NCBI GenBank assembly: GCA_016808115.1
Contig: JAEQBH010009429.1
Coordinates: 62,001 to 126,000 of the forward strand
Source: Tetrastigma voinierianum
Taxonomy: Eukaryota; Streptophyta; Magnoliopsida; Vitales; Vitaceae
Reading direction: 5' to 3'
Length of the DNA stretch: 64,000 bases
The translations under genes and the position numbers were made by a program. The number at the start of each line of letters is the position of its first letter. Position 1 is the stretch's first letter. This document shows positions 33,060 through 45,215 of this stretch, piece by piece. A model generated the notes under the pieces. It was not told the origin of the DNA. It ran no database searches and saw only the letters and a list, made by a program, of their open reading frames with translations.

Positions 33060-33281
33060 ACGTTATTTTAATAGCATTAGATTGGTATTTTAAATATATA
33101 TATATATATATAATGAAGCGCATCAGTGCTCATGTGGGATCAGTGGGTGCTATATTATTTGAAGACAAAACTCTCACAAGATCAAGCCAATTCGGTTTAG
33201 AACTAGTTTAAGCATTATTTTCAAATCATATTAGATTGAGTATTTTTAAAAATAATAATAATAATAATAAATAATAATAAT

Positions 33282-33356
<75 letters not shown>

Positions 33357-33447
33357 TTTGAAGACAAAACTCTCTTTCGAGATCAAGCCAACTACAGTTT
33401 TAGAAGTAGTTTAAACATTATTTTTAATCGTATTAGGTGGTATTTTT

Positions 33448-33526
<79 letters not shown>

Positions 33527-33776
33527 TCTATATATATATATTATTTTAAAGACAAAACTCTCTTTCGAGATCAAGCCAACTACGATTTTTTAAACTAGAA
33601 CTTTAAGCATTATTTTCAAAATCATATTAAATTGGTAGAAATTTAAAATATATATATATATATATATTATTTTAAGACAAATCTCTCTTTCAAGATCAAG
33701 CCAACTACGGTTTTAAGAACTAGTTTAAGCATTATTTTCAAAAACGTATTAGATTGGTATTTTTAAAAAAAAAAAA

Positions 33777-33844
<68 letters not shown>

Positions 33845-34015
33845 TAAGACAAAACTCTCTTCCGAGATCAAACCAACTACAGTTTTAAGAACTAGTTTAA
33901 GCATTATTTTCAAAAAACTCTCTTCCGATATCAAACCAACTACAGTTTTAAGAATTAGTTTAAGCATTATTTTCAAAAATGTATTAGATTGGTATATATA
34001 TATATATATATCTTT
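33060..34015. repeat. Tandem ACTACGGTTTT-type units interleaved with (TA)n and (AAT)n
   Basis: GACAAAACTCTCTTxCGAGATCAAGCCAA-like text recurs near 33165, 33365, 33550, 33675, 33847 and (partial) 33918, with AGTTTAAGCATTATTTTCAAA and TTAGATTGGTATTTTTAAA in each. Between units are long (TA)n runs (33287-33352, 33451-33524, 33645-33668, 33811-33840) and (AAT)n at 33250 and 33778. It sits between the convergent RETICULATA-RELATED and ZIP genes. Confidence 0.75.
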
Positions 34016-34276
34016 GGAGATCAAGGTTGTTTGCAACTAAATATGGATGGTTATACTATATGATTTCATCATCTTCCCTTTCAAGATCAAAGTCGTTGGT
34101 TATAGGAAATTACATCTAATGTATTTTGTATAGAGAGCATAATAACCCCTCCCCTTACATAAATCTTTCCCAGAAAACTACCACTTTTTCCCATTTTGTT
34201 ACTTTTCCAAATTTACAACGGTTTTCTCCATCTTTCATGACAAAGATCAATGAATTGAATGTCAACGTCAACGTCC

Positions 34277-35090
34277 TCATCTGACTGCCTCCGGCGCCGA
34301 GTCGCAGTACGGCGTGTGCAAGCATACCAACCTCGTACACGTCAAACACATGGCGGCGAACCCCACGCCAATCACGACCCCGCACGCGCTCTTCCGCGTA
34401 TCCAGTCTCATCGATCGCCGGAATATCTTCCAAAAACTTGGGAGCAGGACCCCGCAGGCGAACACCATCAAGTGGTCCAGACCGCTGTAGTCGATCCCGG
34501 CGAGTATCGATCCGATCGCGGAGATCGGACCGACGAACCCTATCAGGGCGGCGGCGGCGAGCGATCCATGCCAGCTGCCGGTCGTGCCGAAGATGCAGCT
34601 GGCCACCGCGGCTCCCCTGGGGAGGCCGTGGAGGGAGACGGGAAGGACCATGTGTCGGCCAAGCCCGTACGCCTTGGGCGCCGCCACCCCCAGCGCGAGC
34701 CCCTCGGCTAGGGCATGGAAGGCGACGGCGGCGCAGGACAGGAACGCCTGCAGCGTGAGAACGCTCACCGAGACGCCGGTTACGGCGGAGAGGTCGTTAA
34801 CCGAAGCTCGCTTCCGACCGGCGTAGTTCAGGATTCTGGAGGTGGAGGCATGGAAGAATGCGGATCCCGTCGAGAGAAGGAAGAGCAGCGGTACAAACCC
34901 GATTTTCGAGAACAGGAGTAGCTGCAGCGGCCGCCAGACGCCGAGGACGAAGGCGATGCCGGAGGCTACGCTCGTCAGGAGGGCGTGTTGGAGGCGGAAG
35001 GCGACAGCGAACGAGACCAGGACGATGCCGCCGAGCAACGGCCCGAGACCGAAGAGCAGGGAGACGAAAAATCCGGAAGCGTCCTCCGAG
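34277..35090 (-). CDS. ZIP transporter exon 5 (C-terminal half)
   Basis: An 814-nt exon with no damage, GC-rich. Encodes EDASGFFVSLLFGLGPLLGG through VAFHALAEGLALGVAAPKAY, GRHMVLPVSLHGLPRGAAVA, IDYSGLDHLMVFACGVLLPS and the end CLHTPYCDSAPEAVR. It carries several membrane helices and the second His-containing ZIP motif pair. Acceptor CTGCAG (reverse of 35091-35096). Confidence 0.95.
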
Positions 35091-38000
35091 CTGCAATGGA
35101 CCAGAGTTCAATTCAGTTTTCAGGAAAAAGGTCGGGTTATGTTAAAGACATGATATTCATATTAGACCCAAATCCTGTAAGGTTAAGGTTTTAGGAAAGT
35201 TGGTCATTTAACATAGTATCAAAGTCGGGTTTGACAAGATATCCTAGATTCGAGTCAGATGGAAACAAAAAAAAACAGCAAGAGGAGAGGGTTGCAAAAA
35301 AAAACCTACCAACCCAAACAAAAACCGGTAACCCCACCTACACACCCCAACCAAGTCAAAAAGTCCATAATAGACATAAAAGAGCTGCCATCCAGTTTTT
35401 TTTTTTCGTTTTTTAACCCACAGACGCTCCTTGCCGAGCTAAAAGGTTGTGAATGACCGAGCGCGGAAGTGACCCCATTTCCACACACCACCCTATTTCG
35501 TTTTTTCAATTCATTATAGATGCTTGATTCATTAAGATGAGCTCCAATTTCCTCCGACATCGAAGGAGAATCCGATACCCAATCCAAATGAAGGAGGGGA
35601 TAAGGAGGAACATTCTAGACCCGATTAAATATTCGGGTAATCGGGTTTGGAGATTTTCAGATTCGGGGATAGGAACGGGTTTGAGTATATCTTACCCATC
35701 CCCGACTCAAATACCTTATTAAATATATAATATATATTAAAAAACCCTAAAGGTAAAAACAAGCAGGATTCTAAAAAAAATCATTTCACAAATTGGAATA
35801 GGGTATTTGGGAAGGGTGTGGGTAACCCGATCATCTTATGGATGTAATGATAGGATAAAAAATCTAAATCCGATGGGGATGGAGATGAGAACAGAAATAA
35901 TAAATGGAGATAGGGAATCTAAAATCATACCAAAATCCCGACTCATTGCCATCCCTAGATAGAATCGGTTATGCGACACCGAGGGAAATAATAACTTACT
36001 TGTAGTCATGGCTGAAATTCTGGAACAAAGTGCCAAGGGCTTCCATGAATGCCACAGAAAGGGTAGCTGCTGATGCAACATGGGATGGAGAGGCTTCCTG
36101 TAAACCAAAAACCAGAAAAATCATATATTCGAAAAAAAACACATAAGGAAAACTACGGGCCTGTTTGGTTCCTGTTTTTTAAAACTGCTCTTGAGAGTAG
36201 TTTTTGAAAACACAGAGAACGCCATTTTAGTATCCTCTAAATTTAGTGTTTTCTGTGTTTTTCAGAACAAAAAAATAAACCTAAAAACCAAACGTGTTCT
36301 CCCTATTTTCCGTATTTTTGAGAACACAAAACAGTTTTAAAAAACATGAATCAAAGATGCAAACTGCTCTTGAGAGTAGTTTTTGAAAACACAGAGAATG
36401 TCATTTTAGTATCCTCTAAATTTAATATTTTTTGTGTTTTTCAGAACAAAAAAAAACCTAAAAACCAAACGTGTTCTCCCTATTTTCCTTATTTTTGAGA
36501 ACAAACAAATTTCAAAAACATGAATCAAAGATGCAAACTGCTCTTGAGAGTAGTTTTAAAAACACAGAGAACGCCATTTTAGTAGTATCCTCTAAATTTA
36601 GTGTTTTTTGTGTTTTTAAGAACAAAAAAAAACCTAAAAACCAAACGAGTTTTTCCTGTTTTCCTTGTTTTTGAGAACAGAAAACAGTTTTCAGAAACAG
36701 AAACCGAAGATTCCCTAAATCATTACTATGAAATCGCGAACCAGAAAAAAAAAAATCAATCAGGTAGCCATTGGGTGTTTTAGAATGTCATTTCCTGGAA
36801 CTCTGATTCGCTCTAAACATTGTTTCTTGGCAAAAGAAATGTTAATTATTATTTTTTTCCAAGGGAAAAGTGAAATGAAACATACAACAAAATGAGGAAC
36901 ACCATATGATATCCCTATCCAAGGAACTGTCAGCAGAAATTAAGATACGGTAAAAACAAAAAAAACAAAAAAAACAAAAAAAACAAAAAAAACATTTCAG
37001 ATGGTGATTGAATCATGCAGTGAATTATGGGCCAAACCTCACATGTGGTTGCTGATATATATTAGGGGTGGCACGTGGTAATTCATGTCGATGGGTATTC
37101 ATTATCGTGTCGATATGCGGATTGTGTCGGCATTCAGCGATCAGCCCGACGAATAATAAGCGTGTCGGCGTTAATTGCCCGGCCCGGCCGTTAATTATTC
37201 GTGTGAGCGAGTGCGACACGAAACGCGACTCATTGGTTGATTATTTAAAACCAGCCAGAATTATAATTAATCATTCATGCATGATTAACACAAATAACTT
37301 ATTAAATTTAACATGTTTATTAATTTTATTACTTAAATTAATAGGAATTATAATTAATAATTCATATTTAACACAAATAACCTATTAAATAGGTTAATTA
37401 ATTAATATAATAATTAAACAGGTCAATTCGCTGAGTCGTGTTAGGCAATTGACACGGATATGACTCATTGATAAACGTGTTGGGGCGAATTCGACACAAA
37501 TATGACCCAGGCTGCGATTATACTCGGCTGACCATGCATGGTGGGTTCGTCACCGTGTTCCGTGTCGTGTCAAATTTTACCAACCCTAATATATATATTG
37601 ATAGGCAAACAGAAAATATCATTAACATTAATAGAGCCACAAAGGGCAAACCCGAAGTCTACAAGGAAGTAAGCTAAGGAGATGCTAACCTCTGAGGCAA
37701 ACCAGAAGTCAAAGAAGTTAACATATTATCAACTTGCTTATATAACTAGTGCCTGTGATTCAAGTTCAAGCACAAAATGTGACTGATTATATTGACCTCT
37801 TTTGCAGGGAGTTAGAGCATAAACTCAGACGGATCTTGCTTCAATGACAACCTACAAGTATTGAGAAGAAATTTTCGAAACGGTTCGGGTTCTTAAACAT
37901 GGACTTATGCCTCCTTCAGCGAAGAAGGCGATGCGAGGCTGCGAAGCTCGAATAGCAGGTTGATAGGTATCACGATTACTCTTAAATTTACCATTTCATG

Positions 38001-41000
38001 GATTTTGTGGGTACCATGGGCGGGCTCGGTTCCACAATATGGCCCAACCCGATAGCCCAGACGGGATATTAAGCCCTAAGTCGACCGGCCAGAGGAGCGT
38101 CCGGCGACCTTTCGCCTTACGTCTGATCGGCCCGAGGAGCGCTAGGGCAACCTTTTTGCGGGTACTCAGCGCCTCTTATCGGATACCTCCTTTCCCGATC
38201 TCTTGGTGCCCATATGCTTCTTTTTCGGTCGACACTTCACCAAAAATTGTCAATAGGCTTTTCATGATATAAGTAAATGTTCTACCAAGAGACAATCACC
38301 CCGCCTCAACGGAATAGAAAGAGAACTACTCCCAATAGCGGCGCAATTCGAGAAAGCAATTACATAAAAGAAGAGCAGTCGTCGCTACGAAATAAGAAGG
38401 CCCCACGCCCCACTATCTTTATGGGAAGAAATGCGTCCACTCTCCCGGGAAAGATGGATCTCCTTTCTCCCACTCCATAAAGAGAAGCAAATCACACAAA
38501 TGAGTGCAAGAGATTCTTGATTGAGATAGCTATTTGCTCTGGCTCTAGTCTTCAGGAAAAGGCTAACTTTGCCATCGAAGAGCGGAACACCACGGAAATT
38601 CGTCTTCTTGTTTATTTTGCGAGGTTGCGTCGGTGAATGATCAGAGCGATCGAATTGGCTTTTTGAGAGTGGAAATTTCTGATTCTATGATGGAGGCCTA
38701 ACAAACCCATTGGAAGTGAAAAGACAGGCTTAAGCCACAGAAAATTGAATGTGTTAAATTTTGTTTGTTTTTTTTTTTTTTAATGAATCGAATATGTTAA
38801 ATTGCTTCACCCTATTAAGCATATTTTCATATAACTGGTATCTTTGTTTCTTTTTTTTTGTTCTTGGTTGGTTTCACTACGATAAGAACGAAGGACAGAG
38901 CAAAAACAGTCAGCATTGCAGTTTTTGGTTCACACAAAGTACGAATTTTACCAAAAAGTCGGGGAAATTTGATAAACTAAATGATTTTTTTTTGATCGGT
39001 AAAAGCATAATATCATAAATCAAATAAACTAAATGATATCTTTCCAAGTTAAAAAATTAGTGAGAATAATACCTTGAATGCATCAGGGAGAACCTCAGCA
39101 ACAACCATCGAATCATACATCAGCAACAAAGCCAGGTACAGAAAACAGGAACTTTGTTAAATGCATCAGCACATATAAAAGAAGGAACCGCTACAATAGG
39201 CTGGAGAGACAAGATTTCATTCGTTAATGATCCTTTTTTTTTTTTTTTTTTTTGATAAATAAAAGAAGTTTATAAATAAAAAGACGCTAAAATAGCGACT
39301 TGAAGGGTACAAGAAGAGAAGAACCCACCTACACTAGCAATAATAATAACAATGGGCAATATCAGTTAACCATTTGTTCGGTTAAACCACATATCAGTTT
39401 TTCGGCTAACTATAATTAAAAAATAAATTTACAATTCCATAATCATATATTAAAGTTCGAATTATAATAATTATTATAAATACAATAAAAATGCAAAGAA
39501 AAAAATGAATACAATCTATTCATTTGCAATCTCATGACACTTGTGTATTTATAATACATCCATAAATAATATATGAAACATGTGAGATTAAATAATTTAA
39601 TCATGGTTTTTTTAATCAACCACATGTTTTAACAACTTCATTAGAAAAAAGAAACACAATCCAGCGAATCTAGCGTATATGCTTTGGTTTTGAGGAAAAT
39701 GGTAAGCTTGGTTTGAAGGAAAACAAAACCAAAACCTAACCACTACGTCGGTTGCTTATTTTCAGTTGATTTTGGTTTGGTTTTATTGAAATTGTCGGTT
39801 TCTTAAGTTTTTTTGGCCACCCATATACACCCCCACTCATCCATAATGTTCTTTTATCTTCCATTAATCGCCCGTGCTTTAAATCAATTGACCAAACTAC
39901 CAAGGAATAAATTGGGCACAACATGAGATACAATCAAAACCAAATTAATTACCAAGCGTAAAAACCAAATTAATTACCAAGCGTAAAATATTACCTGAGG
40001 TAACGACGTAATTATACTCCATAACATTGCATTCTGCGGCGAAACTCCCCTTGTTGCAAGCACCATGCTCACGGCCAGTCCCTCTGGTATGTTATGAACA
40101 GCTATAGCCAAAGTTACCAATATGCCTTGTGAGAAACCCTTTGAACCAGCAAAAGAAACTCCGACACCGGCACCCTCCCCAAAGGAATGAAGTGTCATTA
40201 TTCCGATAACGAGAACAACTTTGGCCGCCTCGGCTCCTTTTATGTCCAACATACTTACTTCCCCGTATTGTTCGAGAAACTGAGAAACAAAAAAATCATG
40301 CATAACATTATGAGATTTGGTCACAAAACATACAAATATGTTACATAAAAACACTTGTTCGATGAAAAGCTCGATTTGGCTTCATGTTGTTTTATGTAGC
40401 ATTTACAACATGGCATAAGAACTTGCAAGTATAAGATGCAATTTTTCCGCTGAATCAATGTGTTTAACTATTGCTTTCAAATTTGATCATGAAAAGGAAG
40501 AGGAAATCAAAGAAATGTTGAAGCTATCTTCCACCATATTATCAAAAAAATCGTACATATAACATTATGAGATTTCGACACACCCAGCACAAATGGAGGA
40601 AGTCGTCATCACAAAACATACAAATATGTTACATAAAAACACTTGTTTGATGAAAAGCTCGATTTGGCTTCATATTGTTTTATGTAGCATTTTCAACATG
40701 GCATAAGAACTTGCAAGTATAAGATGGAATTTTCCGTGAATCAATGTGTTTGCTTTATTGCTTTCAAATTTGATATGAAAAGGAAGAGGAAATCAAAGAA
40801 ATGTTGAAGCGCTATCTTCCACCATATTATCAAAAAAATGCATTACATATAACATTATGAGATTCCCCGACACACCCCGGCACAAATGGAGGAAGTCGTC
40901 ATCACAAAACATACAAATATGTTACATAAAAACACTTGTTTGATGAAAAGCTCGATTTGGCTTCACGTTGTTTTATGTAGCATTTTCAACATGGCATAAG

Positions 41001-43752
41001 AACTTGCAAGTATAAGATGGAATTTTTCCGCTGAATCAATGTGTTTGCTTTATTGCTTTCAAATTTGATCATGAAAAGGAAGGAAATCAAGAAATGTTAA
41101 ATATCTTCCACCATATTATCAAAAAATCGTACATATAACATTATGAGATTTCAACACACCCAGCACAAATGGAGGAAGTCGTCATCACAAAACATACAAA
41201 TATGTTACATAAAAACACTTGTTTGATGAAAAGCTCGATTTGGCTTCATATTGTTTTATGTAGCATTTTCAACATGGCATAAGAACTTGCAAGTATAAGA
41301 TGCAATTTTTCCGCTGAATCAATGTGTTTGCTTTATTGCTTTCAAATTTGATCATGAAAAGGAAGAGGAAATCAAAGAAATGTTGAAGCTATCTTCCACC
41401 ATATTATCAAAAAAAATCGTACATATAACATTATGAGATTTCGACACACCCAGCACAAATGGAGGAAGTCGTCATCACAAAACATACAAATATGTTACAT
41501 AAAAACACTTGTTTGATGAAAAGCTCGATTTGGTTTCATATTGTTTTATGTAGCATTTTCAACATGACATAAGAACTTGTAAGTATAAGATGCAATTTTG
41601 CCACTGAATCAAGGTGTTTGCTTTAGGTTCAGGAAAGTACTAATAAAAGAAATTAGTGAGGAAAATAGAGAGGAAAAGTGGAAAGAAAAAAATTTTGGAA
41701 GAAAATATAAAATAAGTTTAAACTTAATAAATTAATTCTATATGTTCAATTCAAACTAATTTTATTTATTACTCTCTATTATTATACAAGGACTGAGAAA
41801 TTTAAAATATGTAAATTTTGAAGAATTACGATCTATATTTTATTTTCTTTATATTTTCCAGTAAATAAAGATAGAGAAAATCATTTCCTTAACCCTTTTT
41901 TCCTTTCTAAAAGCTTTCGAGGTTCCAAACGGGCCTTAGCCGCTCAAATTTGATCATGAAACGAAAGAGAAATTCAAAGAAATGTTGAAGCTATCTTCCA
42001 CCATACTATCAATTCTTTTCCTATCCATTGATGTAGTGTGCTGTAGTGCAACAAAATAGACAGTTTGTCGATCGGTAACAAATCAAACTCATCAAACATC
42101 ACCATCAAGTTCAAATTAAATGCTGTATCGGAATATTTAACATAGATTTGTGTGTGAATATGCATACGAGAATGAAGGCCACTTGATATTACCAGCTAAC
42201 AACATCATCACCTGAAACAAATGAACCATTCAATAGTAATTTCAAGGGTGAATCTCTGTGTTAAATGCATTTCATAATGAGTAATGGTAGTTACTCAATT
42301 TTCAGTCTTCACCGACAAACTCAGTTACCCTATTGCTGAAAATGGCCAAAATCCAGCCCTATGGTATTAAACCTAACAGAACAAAACCGATAACTAATTT
42401 TCATTATATTAGCCTGATAACAAATTATCACTTTCAGATCCCTAAGTTTGCAGCACTGTCCTCGGTATTGAATTTTCAACTCTATCAAAGACGGCCTCAA
42501 AACAGAGAGGCGCGAGAAAGAAAATAAAATAGTAAAAAATGAGTTCTTGAACCAAACAAAAAGATCGGCAATAAAATAACAGAGCACATTGAAAGATATT
42601 TATCACCAAAGGCATTAGAAACTTTTTTTTTTTTTAAATAAAAAGTATATTAAGAAAAGCGTGCTAAAGTTAGATCACGAGAGAACAGAAAGAAGAACCC
42701 TGCCTTTTTTTTTTTTTATAAGAAAGAAATTTTATAAAAAATTAAGCTAAAAATGCGACCAAAAGACCAGAGAAAGAAGAGAAGCCCCTCAAAACCACAC
42801 AGAAACGCCAAGAGCTGCACAAAAAAACCCACTATACAAACAGTCTCCCTCACCCTTTGTAATCAATGAAAACTGCCGGGAGTCGAGGTTTGTCTGATAA
42901 ACATCTTAGTCTCCGACTAAAGACTATCCTCGATAAACATCTTAGTCTCAGACCAAAGATGTGAAACAAAAAACCTACCCCCTCAAAACCCACTATACAA
43001 ACAGGCCAATATAGAACAACCTACCCCTCAAAACACAAAAAACAAAAAAACGCTATACAAGGCAGGCCCTGAAGTAAATTTTAGTAATTTATTGAACATT
43101 ATAATGTTCATCTAATTTATTTTTAATAGACTACAAAGTGTGTCCTATTTATGCATAGATGTGTCCACTGAATATATATTATTGGAAAGATGACAAATAT
43201 GCCTCTATGGAATAAGAACAACGAGCAGAAAGTAAATTTTAGTAATGGCAAAAGAAACACGAAAAGAGCAAGGTTCACTACCTTCTTGCAAAGCCAAATG
43301 AAAACACCTCCCGCCAAAATACCAACTGTTACCCAATTACCGGAACCATGCTCCTGCCCTTCCTGTACAAGATCAAAGCTAGCAGCCAACATCACACCAG
43401 CAGCCATTCCGTTGCATATTCCTGCCCACTGGGGATCAAGCTCGACAAAGAAAAATGGGACTGCACCTAATCCCGTGGCAGCAGCCATTGCCAGAGTAAA
43501 CAATGCAACTGTGGACACTGTAACTCTGGTGGTACCCCCTTTCCTCTCACCCAGCAAAGTTTTACCATCTTTCCGGAAGGCAGTCTCTATCCCTGACCCA
43601 TCTATAATATTTTCTCCTACATTCCTATGTGGAGCAGTTATTAATTTTGGCAAACTTTCGGTTTCTGGCTCTGCTTGAACACAACCAGATAGCACCAAGA
43701 AAAAAAGGGAAAATAACAGGAACGGTTGGAATCCCAGTTGCATTGTGTTCAT
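34277..43752 (-). CDS. ZIP-family metal (zinc) transporter, At3g08650-like; exon 3 frameshifted
   Basis: Five coding exons on the minus strand: 43282-43752, 39995-40279, 39073-39200, 36000-36097 and 34277-35090, all with GT-AG borders and compatible phases. Summed length is 1796 nt, one base short of 599 codons, about the size of its Arabidopsis counterpart (~595 aa). The start is the ATG at 43752, giving MNTMQLGFQPFLLFSLFFL, a signal-type hydrophobic N-terminus. ZIP signatures: HSFGEG (about residues 188-193) and HNIPEG (219-224) in exon 2, HALAEG (~453) and HGLPRG (~482) in exon 5, in hydrophobic helices. Predicted role: multi-pass transporter moving Zn2+ or related cations into the cytosol or out of an organelle; substrate and membrane are unproven. 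It is convergent with the RETICULATA-RELATED gene. Only exon 3 contains net indels. Confidence 0.9.
35091..35999 (-). other. ZIP intron 4: SINE-like partial copy and Pro-rich spacer
   Basis: 35140-35235 is a truncated copy of the ~220-bp SINE-like family (CATGATATTCATATTAGACC, GTCATTTAACATAGTATC). 35605-35960 is an AT-rich element with CGGGTAATCGGGTTTGG, CCCATCCCCGAC and an end CATTGCCATCCCTAG, typical of hAT-like MITE ends (inference). Confidence 0.5.
36000..36097 (-). CDS. ZIP transporter exon 4
   Basis: A 98-nt exon encoding EASPSHVASAATLSVAFMEA then LGTLFQNFSHDY. Acceptor TTTACAG, donor GTAAGT; it ends in phase 2, fitting exon 5. No damage. Confidence 0.92.
36098..39072 (-). other. ZIP intron 3: three-copy repeat, hAT-like MITE and an unidentified block
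   Basis: 36184-36710: three copies of a ~175-bp unit (AAACTGCTCTTGAGAGTAGT at 36183, 36360 and 36536). 36956-36993: (A)nC repeat. 37062-37590: element opening TTAGGGGTGGCACGTGGTAA and closing GTGTCAAATTTTACCAACCC, a single copy of the CGTGTCG-rich family amplified at 21650-24390. 38010-38500: GC-richer block with no recognised coding product. The remainder is AT-rich. Confidence 0.55.
39073..39200 (-). pseudogene. ZIP transporter exon 3, with frameshifts
   Basis: 128 nt instead of the expected 129. It begins PIVAVPSFICADAFNK and ends VVAEVLPDAFK in a different frame. Between them small indels and a TGA replace the family segment that reads roughly FCTGFAAGCMIW. Borders are good (acceptor CTCCAG, donor GTATTA). 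Since exons 1, 2, 4 and 5 are clean, a consensus error in this exon is as likely as a real lesion. Confidence 0.8.
39201..39994 (-). other. ZIP intron 2: poly(T)-headed retroposon tail and AT-rich sequence
   Basis: 39232-39330 has a long T-run followed by GATAAATAAAAGAAGTTTATAA-like text and AAGAGAAGAACCCACCTACA, typical of the 3' end of a LINE/SINE lying on the minus strand. Similar tails occur at 42623-42830. The rest shows nothing recognisable. Confidence 0.4.
39995..40279 (-). CDS. ZIP transporter exon 2 (metal-site helices)
   Basis: A 285-nt (95-codon) exon, clean: FLEQYGEVSMLDIKGAEAAK, then VVLVIGIMTLHSFGEGAGVG, LVTLAIAVHNIPEGLAVSMV and NAMLWSIITSLPQ. The two His-rich helices are the ZIP transport pathway. 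Acceptor TTCTCAG, donor GTAATA. Confidence 0.95.
40283..41640. repeat. Five-copy ~290-bp tandem array in ZIP intron 1
   Basis: GCTCGATTTGGxTTCAT recurs at about 40369, 40657, 40950, 41233 and 41523 (periods 282-293). Units share ACATACAAATATGTTACATA, AACTTGCAAGTATAAGATG, GAATCAATGTGTTTGCTTTA, GAAAAGGAAGAGGAAATCAA and CTATCTTCCACCATATTATC. Divergence between copies is low, so it is younger than the arrays in the kinase gene. It starts within a few bases of the exon 2 acceptor. Confidence 0.9.
41641..43281 (-). other. Rest of ZIP intron 1: MITE copy and retroposon tails
   Basis: 41615-41940 is a GGTTCCAAACGGGCCTTAG-type MITE copy inserted next to, or in, the last array unit. 42608-42840 has two T-run-headed tails with AAGAACCCTGCC and AAGAGAAGCCCCTCAAAACC. 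42880-42965 contains two copies of GATAAACATCTTAGTCTC. No coding content was recognised. Confidence 0.45.
43282..43752 (-). CDS. ZIP transporter exon 1 (signal peptide, first helices)
   Basis: A 471-nt exon: hydrophobic N-terminus to about residue 26, a variable loop, then RVTVSTVALFTLAMAAATGL, VPFFFVELDPQWAGICNGMA and GILAGGVFIWLCKK at donor GTAGTG. The frame can be read upstream of the ATG from a TTG, but there is no ATG there. The exon probably extends upstream as 5' UTR to 43998, after an acceptor GACTTCAG. Confidence 0.92.
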
Positions 43753-45215
43753 AATTCCCACCAAGAAAAAACAATTCAAGTCTTCAACTTCATTATTTCA
43801 ATGGGTCCATAAGATAATCCCGAGTCAAGTGGCATAAACCCACTTCACTGTTATTGTGAAAGTCGGAGATCCGATCAAATAGAATTTCACGAATACTCAA
43901 AAATGATCAATACACGTGAGGCAGAGAATGCAGCAGTGGTTCGGGGCCAGGGTGAGTCACAACCTTTGCTTGAGTTATTACCCCTGGTTCAATCTCACCT
44001 GAAGTCCAAAGCCAGATATTTATCAGCACAAAATTTAATGATGAAGACATAACTTCAATAATATCATGTAAACTTCATTCTCTCCCAAACCCATGGATCC
44101 TCAACCCCTAATATACAAAGGGGAAAAAGAAATATGTTTGGTTTTTGTTTTTAAAAGCGTATTTTAAGTTAAAACAAGGAGGAAACGAAATCGAGGGGAT
44201 AACCAGTTGAATTCTCAAGTTTTTATTTTTATTTTGGAAGAAAACGCTAGAAACCTTGAGAAAAGCAATTTAAATTTAAGAACAATAACGATTTTAAGAG
44301 AACATCAATCCTTTTGATTTCTTAAGAAAATGTTAGAAAACCAAAGATTAAAATTATGAATCTAAGTTTCACAGTACACAAAACCAAAACCTTGACAGCT
44401 CAAGTCAACTAAACTTAATAAAACCACTTGACTCAGTTCTTGAATTCCAAACAGCAAAACAGCAACAAAAATAGATCCCAAAAACCTATGCCTTTTTTTC
44501 CTTCTACTCTCTGGGAAAACCAAACACAGATGGCAATAGATTAGCAAGGAAAAAGGTTTTCCCTATGATTGATGAAAATAACACGAAATCCAAGAAATAA
44601 AAGTCCTGAATCTCGGGACTCATTCCAGGCCTGAAATGCAAAACATAATCGTTTGTCAGTCCCAGCTAAAATTTTCAAATTTCAGAATCAAAACATAAAA
44701 TTCGAAAATCCCATGTCCACTTCTTTTCTTCACTTTTTATCAGCAACCACACGCCAGAGCAAACAAAAGCAAAATCTGTAAGAAAAATCATCGGAAACCC
44801 TAACTGATTCAGCAGAAAATCGTATTGCAGTGACCAATTCAAACAAATCAACACGATCCGATTTTTTTTTTCCGGTCAATGGCCAATAACAGCACCGAAA
44901 AGGCCCATTTGGTTGCTGAGAAACGGCAGGAAAGAAATGACAACTCATAAAGACAAAAAAGAATCGCATCCATCCCATAATAATCCAAAATTTTATTTTC
45001 ATATCTTCTCCAACAATTTTCTCAGCAACCAAACAGGAACCAAGATTTGTGAATCGATCACGAACCCATTAAAAATAGAAATAAAAAAACGAGCTTACCA
45101 ACAATGAGATCAACCCAAAAGCTCTGTAAGGATCAATTCAACTCAAAGAAACCCTAATATAGAGACTTAGATTCCAAGGAATAAACCCTAGCTTAAACAG
45201 GGAAAGAAAGATGGC
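43753..45215 (-). other. Probable 5' UTR and 5'-UTR intron of the ZIP gene
   Basis: On the minus strand a leader of AGGGTTT-containing sequence (about 45215-45099) ends CTCATTGTTG at a strong donor GTAAGCTC (45098 down). A matching acceptor TTTGGACTTCAG ends at 43999, giving an intron of about 1.1 kb and a UTR part 43998-43753. This is inferred from splice-site quality and the T-rich intron; no transcript evidence is available. Confidence 0.5.

Noticed and set aside
34259..35194. Plus-strand ORFs of 60-150 codons rich in R, G and P
   Set aside because: Shadows of GC-rich ZIP exon 5 on the minus strand.
40283..41640. CRISPR-like or regulatory direct-repeat array
   Set aside because: Units are ~290 bp with no spacer/repeat alternation, in a plant intron; an ordinary tandem duplication.
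43753..43779. ZIP N-terminal extension with sequence NCFFLVGI
   Set aside because: The upstream codon at 43779 is TTG. The first ATG in frame is 43752, and plant nuclear genes rarely start at TTG.
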